Assembly (NCBI GenBank): GCA_002390045.1
Contig: DGSB01000075.1
Span: 44,808-66,376 of the forward strand
From: Fibrobacter sp. UBA4373
GTDB lineage: Bacteria; Fibrobacterota; Fibrobacteria; Fibrobacterales; Fibrobacteraceae
Direction: 5' to 3'
Length of the DNA stretch: 21,569 nucleotides
The position numbers and the translations under genes were made by a program. Shown here one piece after another: positions 8,114 to 14,653 of this stretch. Positions within the stretch are counted from its first letter, which is position 1, and each line of letters begins with the position of its first letter. The notes under the pieces are model-generated. The model searched no databases. It worked only from the letters and a program-made list of their open reading frames with translations, and was not told the DNA's origin.

Positions 8114-9010
8114 ATGCGTTTGTTCGGAAAAGTTCTTTTTTTAACCATGACAACATGCATCGCTTCGTTTGCAGTCACACTTGAAGATGCGCAAAAGGCA
8201 TATGTTTCCGGAAACTGGAAAGGTGCCGCCGAAGCTTTTGAATCGGTATGTCCAACGCTCGACGCTTCCAAACGTTCGGAATGCGCCCTGTGGGGAGTTC
8301 TCGCCCGTTCCCAAACCGGAAACTCGAAAGACTTCTCGGCAGCCAAAAAGCGCTTGGACAGTTTGATTTTTACCACGCCCGATTCTCTGCCCGTGGTTTC
8401 GGACCTTTACATGACTCGCGCTCAGTTTGAACTTTACTTGAAGCGCCCGGACCTTTCGTACAAAAGTCTTTCGGCTTCCTTCGCCAAGGCTCGTCCGAAT
8501 CAACTTGCCGTCATCTATCAGGTTTGCCAGAGTTTATACAAAGTAAGCGCCATCGATTCCGTGCACAGCCTTTGCGCAGAAATTGATCGCGCGAAATCCG
8601 GCAAATTTTTATCGAGCACTAGCACTGCCAGTTCAAGTTCAGCGGAAGCAAGCACTGCGACTCCTAGTTCGTCCTCTGCAGAAGCCGTTGCTTCAAACGG
8701 CGTAGAACTTTCCAGTTCAAGCGTGGCGACTTCGGACACAACCGCCCAAGCTCCTGAAGCAGCAACCGTTCAAGCAGGCGACTGGTCCTTGCAGCTCGGA
8801 GCGTTCAGCATTCAGGCGAATGCGGAAATGCTCGTCAATTCGCTCCGCGCAAAGAAGATCGACGCCCGCATCGTCGAAGCCAAACATGATGAAAGAACGC
8901 TTTACCTTGTGCAGACAGGCTTCTTTGCAAGCCGCGATGAAGCCGTCCAATATGGCGAAGAAACGCTTTCCAAGCACCATTTGGAATTCTCACCCGTAAA
9001 AAAACCTTAA
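8114..9010 (+). CDS. Exported SPOR-domain protein with serine-rich linker
   Basis: A 298-residue exported protein that probably binds peptidoglycan. An N-terminal signal peptide (residues 1 to about 20, RLFGKVLFLTMTTCIASFA) precedes a TPR-like helical region (about 22-165) with repeated small-residue helices. Next is a low-complexity linker (about 170-220) with runs of Ser, Ala and Thr, then a C-terminal SPOR domain from about Trp224 (WSLQLGAFS, then LYLVQTGFFASRDEA). SPOR domains bind glycan strands stripped of stem peptides, often at division sites; that role here is inferred. The ATG at 8114 is chosen because AGGGAG at 8103-8108 sits five bases upstream and the signal peptide starts there. 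An in-frame GTG at 8081 lies inside miaB. The gene is likely co-transcribed with miaB. Confidence 0.85.
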   Translation: MRLFGKVLFLTMTTCIASFAVTLEDAQKAYVSGNWKGAAEAFESVCPTLDASKRSECALWGVLARSQTGNSKDFSAAKKRLDSLIFTTPDSLPVVSDLYMTRAQFELYLKRPDLSYKSLSASFAKARPNQLAVIYQVCQSLYKVSAIDSVHSLCAEIDRAKSGKFLSSTSTASSSSAEASTATPSSSSAEAVASNGVELSSSSVATSDTTAQAPEAATVQAGDWSLQLGAFSIQANAEMLVNSLRAKKIDARIVEAKHDERTLYLVQTGFFASRDEAVQYGEETLSKHHLEFSPVKKP

Positions 9011-9026
9011 TCTTTCATTTTTTTCG

Positions 9027-9056
9027 TTTGATTTTTTGCAAACAGTTCTATATTTG
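9027..9056 (+). promoter_or_regulatory. Putative promoter of the tRNA-Leu gene
   Basis: TATATTTG at 9049-9056 matches the Bacteroidetes -7 consensus TAnnTTTG exactly. TTTG at 9027-9030, 18 bases before it, fits the -33 box. The tRNA begins 11 bases after the box, where a short 5' leader would be expected. The surrounding region is T-rich and non-coding. Confidence 0.55.
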
Positions 9057-9066
9057 TGTTACCCCA

Positions 9067-9150
9067 GCCGGGGTGGTGAAATTGGTAGACGCGCCGGACT
9101 CAAAATCCGGTACTCGCGAGAGTGTGAGGGTTCGATTCCCTCCCCCGGCA
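9067..9150 (+). tRNA. tRNA-Leu (anticodon CAA)
   Basis: A complete 84-base class II tRNA. The acceptor stem pairs GCCGGGG (9067-9073) with CCCCGGC (9143-9149), with A at 9150 as the discriminator base expected for leucine. The D arm carries GGTAGACGC. The anticodon stem pairs CCGGA with TCCGG around the loop CTCAAAA, so the anticodon is CAA (9101-9103), reading UUG. A long variable arm follows, then the T arm GAGGG-TTCGATT-CCCTC. The 3' CCA is not encoded and must be added. This tRNA has A37 after an A36 anticodon, so it is a predicted substrate of the MiaB encoded just upstream. Confidence 0.97.
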
Positions 9151-9171
9151 CTATAGAACTGATGAGGTTCA

Positions 9172-9942
9172 ATGAAAACTGCCTTCAAAATTCTTTGCGC
9201 CAGCCTTTTTGCAGCCTCCGTCTCGTTCGCGCAAGACGATTTTGAAAATTATGATGCCGAGGGAGAAAGCTCTAGCTACTACGCTCCGGCTGAAGATGAA
9301 AATGGGGCCAATTACTACAGCGCAGACGATTCTAACGCTCCGGAAGAAACCGTAGCTGGTTCTGCAAACGCATCTGGCGATGAATGGGCCGGATTTGATT
9401 ACGAAAACGCAGGACTTACCCAATGGGAATTCCAGCAAGCCAAGGAAAACGGGATCTCTCGCGACAAGCTTCAACAGCTGACAGAACTCGGAGTTCGTCC
9501 GTCTGAATACATTCAAGAACCTTGGAAGCGCCTCGGCGTTTCCGAAGAAGACTGGCTTTCTTCTCGCGCTAGAGGACTTGAAGATTCCGACATCGACCGT
9601 ACGTATCGCAATCATGCTGGAGAACAGAGCACCGCTTATCTCTCCGCAGTGATTCCGTCTCTCTATCAGTGGAAACATGACCAGACGGTCAAGGCCATTT
9701 GGATGGATGCACTTTGGGTTGTCGGCGTTGGCGGTCTTACCTATTTCGCAATCAATAACGATAAATACGATAACACTTGGGTTTACTGGCTGATTCCAGT
9801 TATCGGTGCTCACGTGTGGTCCTTTGCTGATGCGTTCTTCGATACCCAGTGGGCGAACAACCCCGATGCGAACCGCTTCAGTCTCGGCATAGGCCCGAGC
9901 TTCGAAGGTGGCCTCGCTGGTATTCTGCAGGTGCGCTTCTAA
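9172..9942 (+). CDS. Exported membrane protein of unknown function
   Basis: A 256-residue protein I do not recognise as a named family. It has a signal peptide (residues 1-20, ending ASVSFAQ), then an acidic, Tyr/Ser-rich low-complexity stretch to about residue 75, then a charged helical region (WEFQQAKENGISRDKLQQL). Two hydrophobic segments follow: IWMDALWVVGVGGLTYFAI and TWVYWLIPVIGAHVWSFADA. The tail DTQWANNPDANRFSLGIGPS ends in a final strand closing with QVRF. The hydrophobic pair and the W-x-x-A-D-A-x-F motif faintly recall DUF5683-type proteins, which is only a suggestion. GAGG at 9164-9167 supports the start. The gene begins 21 bases after the tRNA with no terminator between them, so read-through from the tRNA promoter is possible. 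panD starts five bases after its stop. Confidence 0.75.
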   Translation: MKTAFKILCASLFAASVSFAQDDFENYDAEGESSSYYAPAEDENGANYYSADDSNAPEETVAGSANASGDEWAGFDYENAGLTQWEFQQAKENGISRDKLQQLTELGVRPSEYIQEPWKRLGVSEEDWLSSRARGLEDSDIDRTYRNHAGEQSTAYLSAVIPSLYQWKHDQTVKAIWMDALWVVGVGGLTYFAINNDKYDNTWVYWLIPVIGAHVWSFADAFFDTQWANNPDANRFSLGIGPSFEGGLAGILQVRF

Positions 9943-9947
9943 GCAAA

Positions 9948-10295
9948 ATGCAGATCGAACTTCTAAAATGCAAAATTCATCGCGCAACCGTTACGGACGC
10001 GAACTTGAACTATGAAGGCTCCATTACGCTCGATAAGGCGTTGATGGATGCGGCAGGAATTCTTCCCTTCGAAAAAGTCGGGATTCTCGACATTAACAAT
10101 GGCGCACGTTTTGATACGTACGTCATTGAAGGTGAACCGAATTCCGGCACGATTTGCTTGAACGGTGCAGCAGCCCGTATGGTCCAGAAAGGCGACCTAG
10201 TCATTATCGTTTCTTACGTTTCCCTCACCCCGGAAGAGGCTAAGAGCTGGAAACCGACGGTTGTGAAGGTCGATTCTCAGAACAGACCGCGCTAA
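9948..10295 (+). CDS. panD: Aspartate 1-decarboxylase (PanD)
   Basis: Makes beta-alanine from L-aspartate for pantothenate and coenzyme A synthesis. It is a pyruvoyl enzyme cut from a proenzyme. The 115-residue length is near the usual 117-139. Key residues fall at their standard numbers: Lys9, the self-cleavage site Gly24-Ser25 in YEGSITLD, Arg54 in NNGARFDTYV, and Thr57 and Tyr58. The GTICLNGAAARMVQKGDLVII core is typical. The ATG at 9948 is chosen because it gives this numbering. An upstream in-frame start at 9849 would overlap the previous gene. No panB or panC is in the window, so the rest of the pathway lies elsewhere. Confidence 0.95.
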   Translation: MQIELLKCKIHRATVTDANLNYEGSITLDKALMDAAGILPFEKVGILDINNGARFDTYVIEGEPNSGTICLNGAAARMVQKGDLVIIVSYVSLTPEEAKSWKPTVVKVDSQNRPR

Positions 10296-10312
10296 ATCGC
10301 TATATTTAAAGC

Positions 10313-10708
10313 GTGATTCATTCCATTCGATCGATAATTCCTTTGCTTTGCCTGGCGGGAACGTTAGTTTCTTGTCAAGAAGAGCCCGAGGTTGTTCAAG
10401 AAATCCGCGAAACACCGGGAGATATCCAGGTGCTCAATTCCAGCGGAATCCCTGGTGCAGCTTCCAAGATGCGCGACTATTTACGAGCGCAGGGGTTCGA
10501 CGTTGTGGAAATGAGCAACGACAATCTTTGGAATTACGAAGAAACCATTATCGCCTTGCGCAATCCACATTGGGCAGGGGCCGAAGCTCTCGCCAAAGCC
10601 CTGCACACGAACAATGTGATCCCGCTTGAAAACAAGCGCAAACTGGTCGACGCGACCGTTTATGTGGGCAAGGACTTTGAAAAAATTACACAGGCAGGAA
10701 CACCATGA
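10313..10708 (+). CDS. LytR_C-domain lipoprotein
   Basis: A 131-residue predicted lipoprotein. The N-terminus has a hydrophobic core and the lipobox LVSC with Cys21, so it should be anchored in a membrane facing the periplasm. Residues from about 38 to 125 fit the LytR C-terminal domain: IQVLNSSGIPGAASKMRDYL, then GFDVVEMSN, and VYVGKDF at the end. This domain usually follows a LytR-CpsA-Psr catalytic domain; here it stands alone, and its function is unknown. The start is a GTG with no clear Shine-Dalgarno, only four bases after TATATTTA. It ends in an ATGA overlap with rsfS, so translation of the two is probably coupled. Genes with LytR_C domains often sit beside rsfS in bacteria. Confidence 0.78.
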   Translation: MIHSIRSIIPLLCLAGTLVSCQEEPEVVQEIRETPGDIQVLNSSGIPGAASKMRDYLRAQGFDVVEMSNDNLWNYEETIIALRNPHWAGAEALAKALHTNNVIPLENKRKLVDATVYVGKDFEKITQAGTP

Positions 10709-11334
10709 CAACAGCCAAAAAAACGACAACAAAAGCAGCGGCGGCAAAAAAGGCCCCCGCTAAAAAGACCACGGTCAAGAAAACAACGGTAAAAGCCGCC
10801 ACCGCAAAGGCTGTAGCCAAAAAGACGACAGCCAAGAAGACGGTTGAAAAAAAGGCGACCGTCAAGAAGACCGCAGAAAAGAAAGTGACCACGAAGGCGA
10901 CTGCTGTCAAAAAGGCTCTCCCGAAAAAAGAAGTCTACGCGGAAGCCGTCAAAACCGCTGCCGAAATTCTTTTTGAACTCCGCGCACAGAATCTCCAATT
11001 GCTCGATCTCCGCGGCGTTTCGGAAACTTCGGATTTTATGATTATCGCCACGTGCGAAAGCGAAGCTCAGATGCAAGCGATTCTCGACGAACTTTCCAAG
11101 GAATTCAAGCATCAGGGAATGCAGCACCGTACCGAATACAAGCCGGGCATCAATATGCGCTGGGCCGCATTCGACGCAGGCTTTGACCTGATGATTCAGC
11201 TGTTCGAAGAAACCAAGCGCGAAGAACTTGCCTTTGACAAGCTTTATAGCGATGCCAAGATTATCAACCTCGAAGAAAAGAACTTTGTAAAAATCAAGGC
11301 CAAGAAGGCAAAGGTTGAAGATGAACTCATTTAA
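10705..11334 (+). CDS. rsfS: Ribosomal silencing factor RsfS with long lysine-rich N-terminal tail
   Basis: RsfS binds ribosomal protein uL14 (L14) on the 50S subunit and blocks subunit joining when nutrients run low. The RsfS domain is residues 76 to about 195: LLDLRGVSETSDFMIIAT, QMQAILDELS, MRWAAFDAGFDLMIQLFEET and FDKLYSDAKIINL match the family's order. The odd part is residues 1-75: 26 Lys, 18 Ala and 18 Thr out of 75, with only two acidic residues, in repeats such as AKKTT, VKKTT and VEKK. Typical RsfS proteins have about 105-130 residues and lack this; here the total is 209. The tail resembles histone-H1-like bacterial proteins and may bind rRNA or DNA (inferred). The ATG overlaps the previous stop (ATGA). 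The 3' end overlaps argS by 14 bases. Confidence 0.9.
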   Translation: MTTAKKTTTKAAAAKKAPAKKTTVKKTTVKAATAKAVAKKTTAKKTVEKKATVKKTAEKKVTTKATAVKKALPKKEVYAEAVKTAAEILFELRAQNLQLLDLRGVSETSDFMIIATCESEAQMQAILDELSKEFKHQGMQHRTEYKPGINMRWAAFDAGFDLMIQLFEETKREELAFDKLYSDAKIINLEEKNFVKIKAKKAKVEDELI

Positions 11335-13033
11335 TGAAGCCATTGCCCAAGCGGTTGCTGCAACGGGTGCATTTGAACTGGAACAGGCCAAAAAGTTGAT
11401 TACCGTTCCGACCGATACGGAACACGGAAACTTTACACTCCCCTGCTTTGTCCTTGCACGTTCCTTGCACAAGGCTCCGAAGGTTATCGCAGAAGAACTC
11501 GCTCCGAAGATCGAACTGCCAAGCGGCATTTCTAAAGTGGAAGCGGTTGCCGGTTACTTGAACTTCTTTATCGATCGCAAGTTCCTTGCGAAGTCGATTC
11601 TCGAAGCGGTAGCCACCAAAGGTCTTGACTACGGTCATGCAGATTCGAACGGCAAGATTGTCTGCATGGATTACAGTTCCCCGAATATCGGTAAGGAACT
11701 CGCCTTCCATCATTTGCGTTCGACGATGATCGGAAACTCCCTCGCACGCATTTACAAGGCTGCGGGTTACAAGGTCGTGCGCATCAACCATTTGGGCGAC
11801 TGGGGAACCGCTTTCGGTAAGCTGATCGTGATGTACCTGCGCGAAAAGCGCCCGACAGACCAGGCGACCCTTGATTCGCTGACCGTAAAGGAATTAAACA
11901 TTCTTTACGCAAGTTTCTCCAAGGCTGCTGAAGCGGAACCGGAACTTGAAGATGAAGCCAGAGCGGCATTCTCGAAGCTCGAAAAGGGCGATGAATTCTA
12001 CCATCAGCTTTGGCTCGCCTTCCGTGCGGCAACGCTCAAGGAACTGATGCGCATCTATAAGATGATGGGCGTCGACTTTGACTATTACACCGGCGAATCC
12101 TTCTATGAAGACAAGATGCCGGCAGTGATCCAGGACTTGGAAACCAAGGGTCTTTTGGAACGCAGCGAAGAACGCGACGTGGTGAAGCTCGACGAATACA
12201 AGCTAAACCCATGCCTCATCCGCAAGAGCGACGGCAGCACTTTGTACGCAACGCGCGACCTCGCAGCAGCTATCTACCGTAAAAAAGAATACAACTTCGA
12301 CAAGTGTCTTTACGTGGTAGACTTGGGCCAGGCTTTGCACTTTAAGCAGGTCAAGCTCGTGCTCAAGAAGATGGGCTACGACTGGTACGATACACTCGTC
12401 CACATTCCGTTCGGCGTGATTCTGAACTTGATCGACGGCAAGTGGGAAAAGGGCAAGACTCGCACCGGTAAGGCCAAGCTTCTCCGCGACGTGATCGAAG
12501 CCGCCCAGCAGAAGATTTTGGACTTCATCAACCAGAAGAATCCGGAACTCGAAAACAAGGAACAGATCGCGCAGCAGATCGGAATCAGCGCGCTCACGTT
12601 CAACGACTTGAAGAACCACCGTTTGATGGACGTCAAGTTCGACTGGGACAGCGCCCTGAGCTTTGAAGGCGCAACTGGTCCTTATGTGCAGAATGCTCAC
12701 GTACGTCTTTGTAGCATTATGCGCAAGGCTGGTTACGACGTGAATCTGCAAGATGTGGATTTTGACCAGCTTTCAGACGACGCCGCTTACGAACTGATCA
12801 AGCTTCTCGCCCAGAAGTCGGAAAAGATCCGCAAGGCCTGCGAGACGGATGAGCCGTGCGAACTCGCCCAGTATTCTCTCGATATTGCAGGCGCCGCACA
12901 CAAATTCATCCATGATGACCGTGTCCTCGGTAGCGCCGAAGAAAAGTCCCGCCTCTTCCTCGTGAAGTGCACACAGATCGTCCTCGAAGACGTTCTTGTT
13001 CTGCTTGGACTTTTCCCTGTTCGCAACATGTAA
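11321..13033 (+). CDS. argS: Arginyl-tRNA synthetase
   Basis: Class I synthetase that charges tRNA-Arg. It has 570 residues, close to the usual 550-590. It shows the N-terminal Add-1 domain (DTEHGNFTLPCFVLARSL), the nucleotide-fold signature DYSSPNIGKELAFHHLRST, INHLGDWGTAFGKL, TLYATRDLAAAIYR, VVDLGQALHFKQV, the KMSKS-equivalent loop GKWEKGKTRTGKAKLLRD, and the C-terminal anticodon-binding DALR domain (GATGPYVQNAHVRLCSI onward). The HIGH motif reads AFHH (residues 128-131) instead of the more common HVGH/HIGH. I start at the ATG at 11321, which gives MNSFNEAI and a 14-base overlap with rsfS; a TTG six bases upstream is less likely. mqnC follows after 17 bases. Confidence 0.96.
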   Translation: MNSFNEAIAQAVAATGAFELEQAKKLITVPTDTEHGNFTLPCFVLARSLHKAPKVIAEELAPKIELPSGISKVEAVAGYLNFFIDRKFLAKSILEAVATKGLDYGHADSNGKIVCMDYSSPNIGKELAFHHLRSTMIGNSLARIYKAAGYKVVRINHLGDWGTAFGKLIVMYLREKRPTDQATLDSLTVKELNILYASFSKAAEAEPELEDEARAAFSKLEKGDEFYHQLWLAFRAATLKELMRIYKMMGVDFDYYTGESFYEDKMPAVIQDLETKGLLERSEERDVVKLDEYKLNPCLIRKSDGSTLYATRDLAAAIYRKKEYNFDKCLYVVDLGQALHFKQVKLVLKKMGYDWYDTLVHIPFGVILNLIDGKWEKGKTRTGKAKLLRDVIEAAQQKILDFINQKNPELENKEQIAQQIGISALTFNDLKNHRLMDVKFDWDSALSFEGATGPYVQNAHVRLCSIMRKAGYDVNLQDVDFDQLSDDAAYELIKLLAQKSEKIRKACETDEPCELAQYSLDIAGAAHKFIHDDRVLGSAEEKSRLFLVKCTQIVLEDVLVLLGLFPVRNM

Positions 13034-13050
13034 TTCGGGCTAAAAAATCC

Positions 13051-14094
13051 ATGCATCCTTTACTTCAAAAGTCGCTCTCCTTCGAAAGGCTCACGCCCGA
13101 GGAGGCGCTTTTGCTTTTAAAGGAAGCGGATTGGACCGAAGTTGTCCAGGCGGCGAATACAGTTCGAAACGCGAAGCTCCCCGGCAAGCGCGTCGGTTAT
13201 ACGGTTTACCGAATCATCAATTATACGAACGTCTGCTCTGTAAACTGTAGTTTCTGTTCCTTTGCCCGCAAAGCGGGAGAACGCGGCACTTATGTGCTTT
13301 CCTTGGAGCAGATCCGTCGCAAAGCAGAAGACGCCAAAAGACTTGGCGCAGATCAAATTTTTTTGCAGGGCGGTGTCAACGAAGACCTTCCGATTGAATA
13401 TTACACGGAAATTCTTCAAATGCTCACGCAAGAACTCGGGATGAGCGTCCGAGGCTTTTCGCCGGTGGAACTTGTCCGCATCGCGAATGCGCACAAATTA
13501 ACTCTCGTCGAGCTTTTAAACATTTTAAAAGAAGCGGGACTTTCTTCCGTTCCCGGAGCAGGCGCCGAAATTCTTTCGGACCGCATTCGAAAAGAGCTCA
13601 GTCCCCGTAAACTTTCGGCCCGCGAATGGCGAGACACTCTGGCTGTCTGCCAAAAGAACGGTCTTCCCGGCAGTGCAAACATCGTCATCGGGACCAAAGA
13701 AACTCCCGAAGATATCATTGCCCATCTGGAACTCGTCCGCGGACTTCAGGACGAAACCGGCGGTGTCAAAAGTTTTGTGGCATGGACATTCCAGCCGCAG
13801 ACTCACGATTTTCCGATTCGGCACGTCACCCCGATGGAATACTTAAAGCTCCTCGGGCTTTCGCGCCTTTACTTGGATAACATTCGCCATATCGAAGTTT
13901 CGGTTCTCGGCATGGGCAAGCAGATTGGCGAACTGGGGCTTTCTTCTGGCGCAGATGACATCAACAGTATCGTCCTCGAAGAAAACGTCCTGGAATCTCA
14001 CGGCATCCGCGGTATCGATGAAGCAGAAAGCTTTATCCGCGGTGCAGGGTTCATTCCCTACCGTCGAGACTTGAACTTTAGCGGAGAACATTAA
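13051..14094 (+). CDS. mqnC: MqnC-type radical-SAM enzyme of the futalosine menaquinone pathway
   Basis: Probable cyclic dehypoxanthinylfutalosine synthase, which cyclises dehypoxanthine futalosine on the way to menaquinone. It has 347 residues. The cluster site is Cys62/Cys66/Cys69 in NVCSVNCSFCSFARKAGERG. Further marks are GADQIFLQGGVNEDLPIEYY, SVPGAGAEILSDRIRKELSP, FVAWTFQPQTHDFP and LEENVLESHG, all in the MqnC order. Some usual residues differ: HAFSP reads RGFSP, and the FGHVE-like segment reads IGTKE, so a close relative with an altered substrate is possible. The ATG at 13051 gives a normal N-terminus; the frame is open further up but overlaps argS. A UbiD-type menaquinone decarboxylase gene lies two genes downstream, which supports the pathway. 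CofH and MqnE are less likely alternatives. Confidence 0.85.
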   Translation: MHPLLQKSLSFERLTPEEALLLLKEADWTEVVQAANTVRNAKLPGKRVGYTVYRIINYTNVCSVNCSFCSFARKAGERGTYVLSLEQIRRKAEDAKRLGADQIFLQGGVNEDLPIEYYTEILQMLTQELGMSVRGFSPVELVRIANAHKLTLVELLNILKEAGLSSVPGAGAEILSDRIRKELSPRKLSAREWRDTLAVCQKNGLPGSANIVIGTKETPEDIIAHLELVRGLQDETGGVKSFVAWTFQPQTHDFPIRHVTPMEYLKLLGLSRLYLDNIRHIEVSVLGMGKQIGELGLSSGADDINSIVLEENVLESHGIRGIDEAESFIRGAGFIPYRRDLNFSGEH

Positions 14095-14158
14095 TTTCTC
14101 CCCGAAATTTTCGTTTTTCCCATATGATGAGCTTGGATTTTATTATCTTTTAAGTACA

Positions 14159-14641
14159 ATGGGAAACATTATTCAGACATCCGGTTTTGAAATTCAGGAA
14201 GGAGAAGCATTCAAGCTTCTTCACGCCTTCCCGCTGATTTTCGATATGAACGATACGCCTTCGTTGCTCTACCGTTTGGACGAAAATCTGAGCGTGGGTG
14301 CTACCGTTTCTTACCGCCTCGTTGCCGGTTTCCGCATTATCAACTGGAAAGGTTTTATTTCTTCTGTCCAAGGCAACTCCTGGACTGTCGAATTAAAGCA
14401 GGGCCCGTTCTCGATGTTCCATGCCGAACATTCCGTCCAGACGACCAACGGTCTTTTGGAATGCTCGGACGAATTCACTTATAACGGTGAAACGCCCGAT
14501 ATGGCGAATGTGATGAGCAACGCTCGCGTCATTTATGCATTCGACGCCCGTCGAAAACTATTCCAGGCCAAGGATTCCTTTGAATCCCGTCACGAAACCG
14601 AAAGCTTCCGCGTATTCAATTCTGGGATTTCGGCGGGCTAA
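14159..14641 (+). CDS. SRPBCC/START-like small protein of unknown role
   Basis: A 160-residue cytoplasmic protein with no signal peptide. Its pattern fits the SRPBCC (START/Bet v1-like) ligand-binding fold: an N-terminal strand and helices with EAFKLLHAFPLIFDMN, a WKGFISSVQ strand, the characteristic QGPFSMFHAEHSV followed by a turn and SDEFTYNG, and a long C-terminal helix (NARVIYAFDARRKLFQAKD). Such proteins bind hydrophobic ligands in a deep pocket, as in the ubiquinone-binding Coq10. It lies between mqnC (64 bases upstream) and the mqnL-type gene, whose Shine-Dalgarno overlaps its stop codon, so it is co-transcribed with the latter. A role in handling a menaquinone intermediate is an inference. 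TATCTTTT at 14144-14151 may be its promoter box. Confidence 0.7.
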   Translation: MGNIIQTSGFEIQEGEAFKLLHAFPLIFDMNDTPSLLYRLDENLSVGATVSYRLVAGFRIINWKGFISSVQGNSWTVELKQGPFSMFHAEHSVQTTNGLLECSDEFTYNGETPDMANVMSNARVIYAFDARRKLFQAKDSFESRHETESFRVFNSGISAG

Positions 14642-14653
14642 CGGAGGCCCACA

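Noticed and set aside
9036..9245. A short TTG-started frame on the plus strand covering the tRNA.
   Set aside because: It translates the tRNA sequence itself and runs into the signal peptide region of the next gene in another frame, with no ribosome site.
10705..10929. The lysine-rich stretch of rsfS as a DNA repeat or a separate small histone-like gene.
   Set aside because: The codons vary between repeat units, there is no stop between the tail and the RsfS domain, and no separate start with a ribosome site is seen before the domain.
14103..14118. CGAAATTTTCG followed by a T run after mqnC, as a possible terminator.
   Set aside because: The stem is only four base pairs with a three-base loop and is AT-rich. 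It is too weak to call, although it may reduce read-through into the SRPBCC gene.
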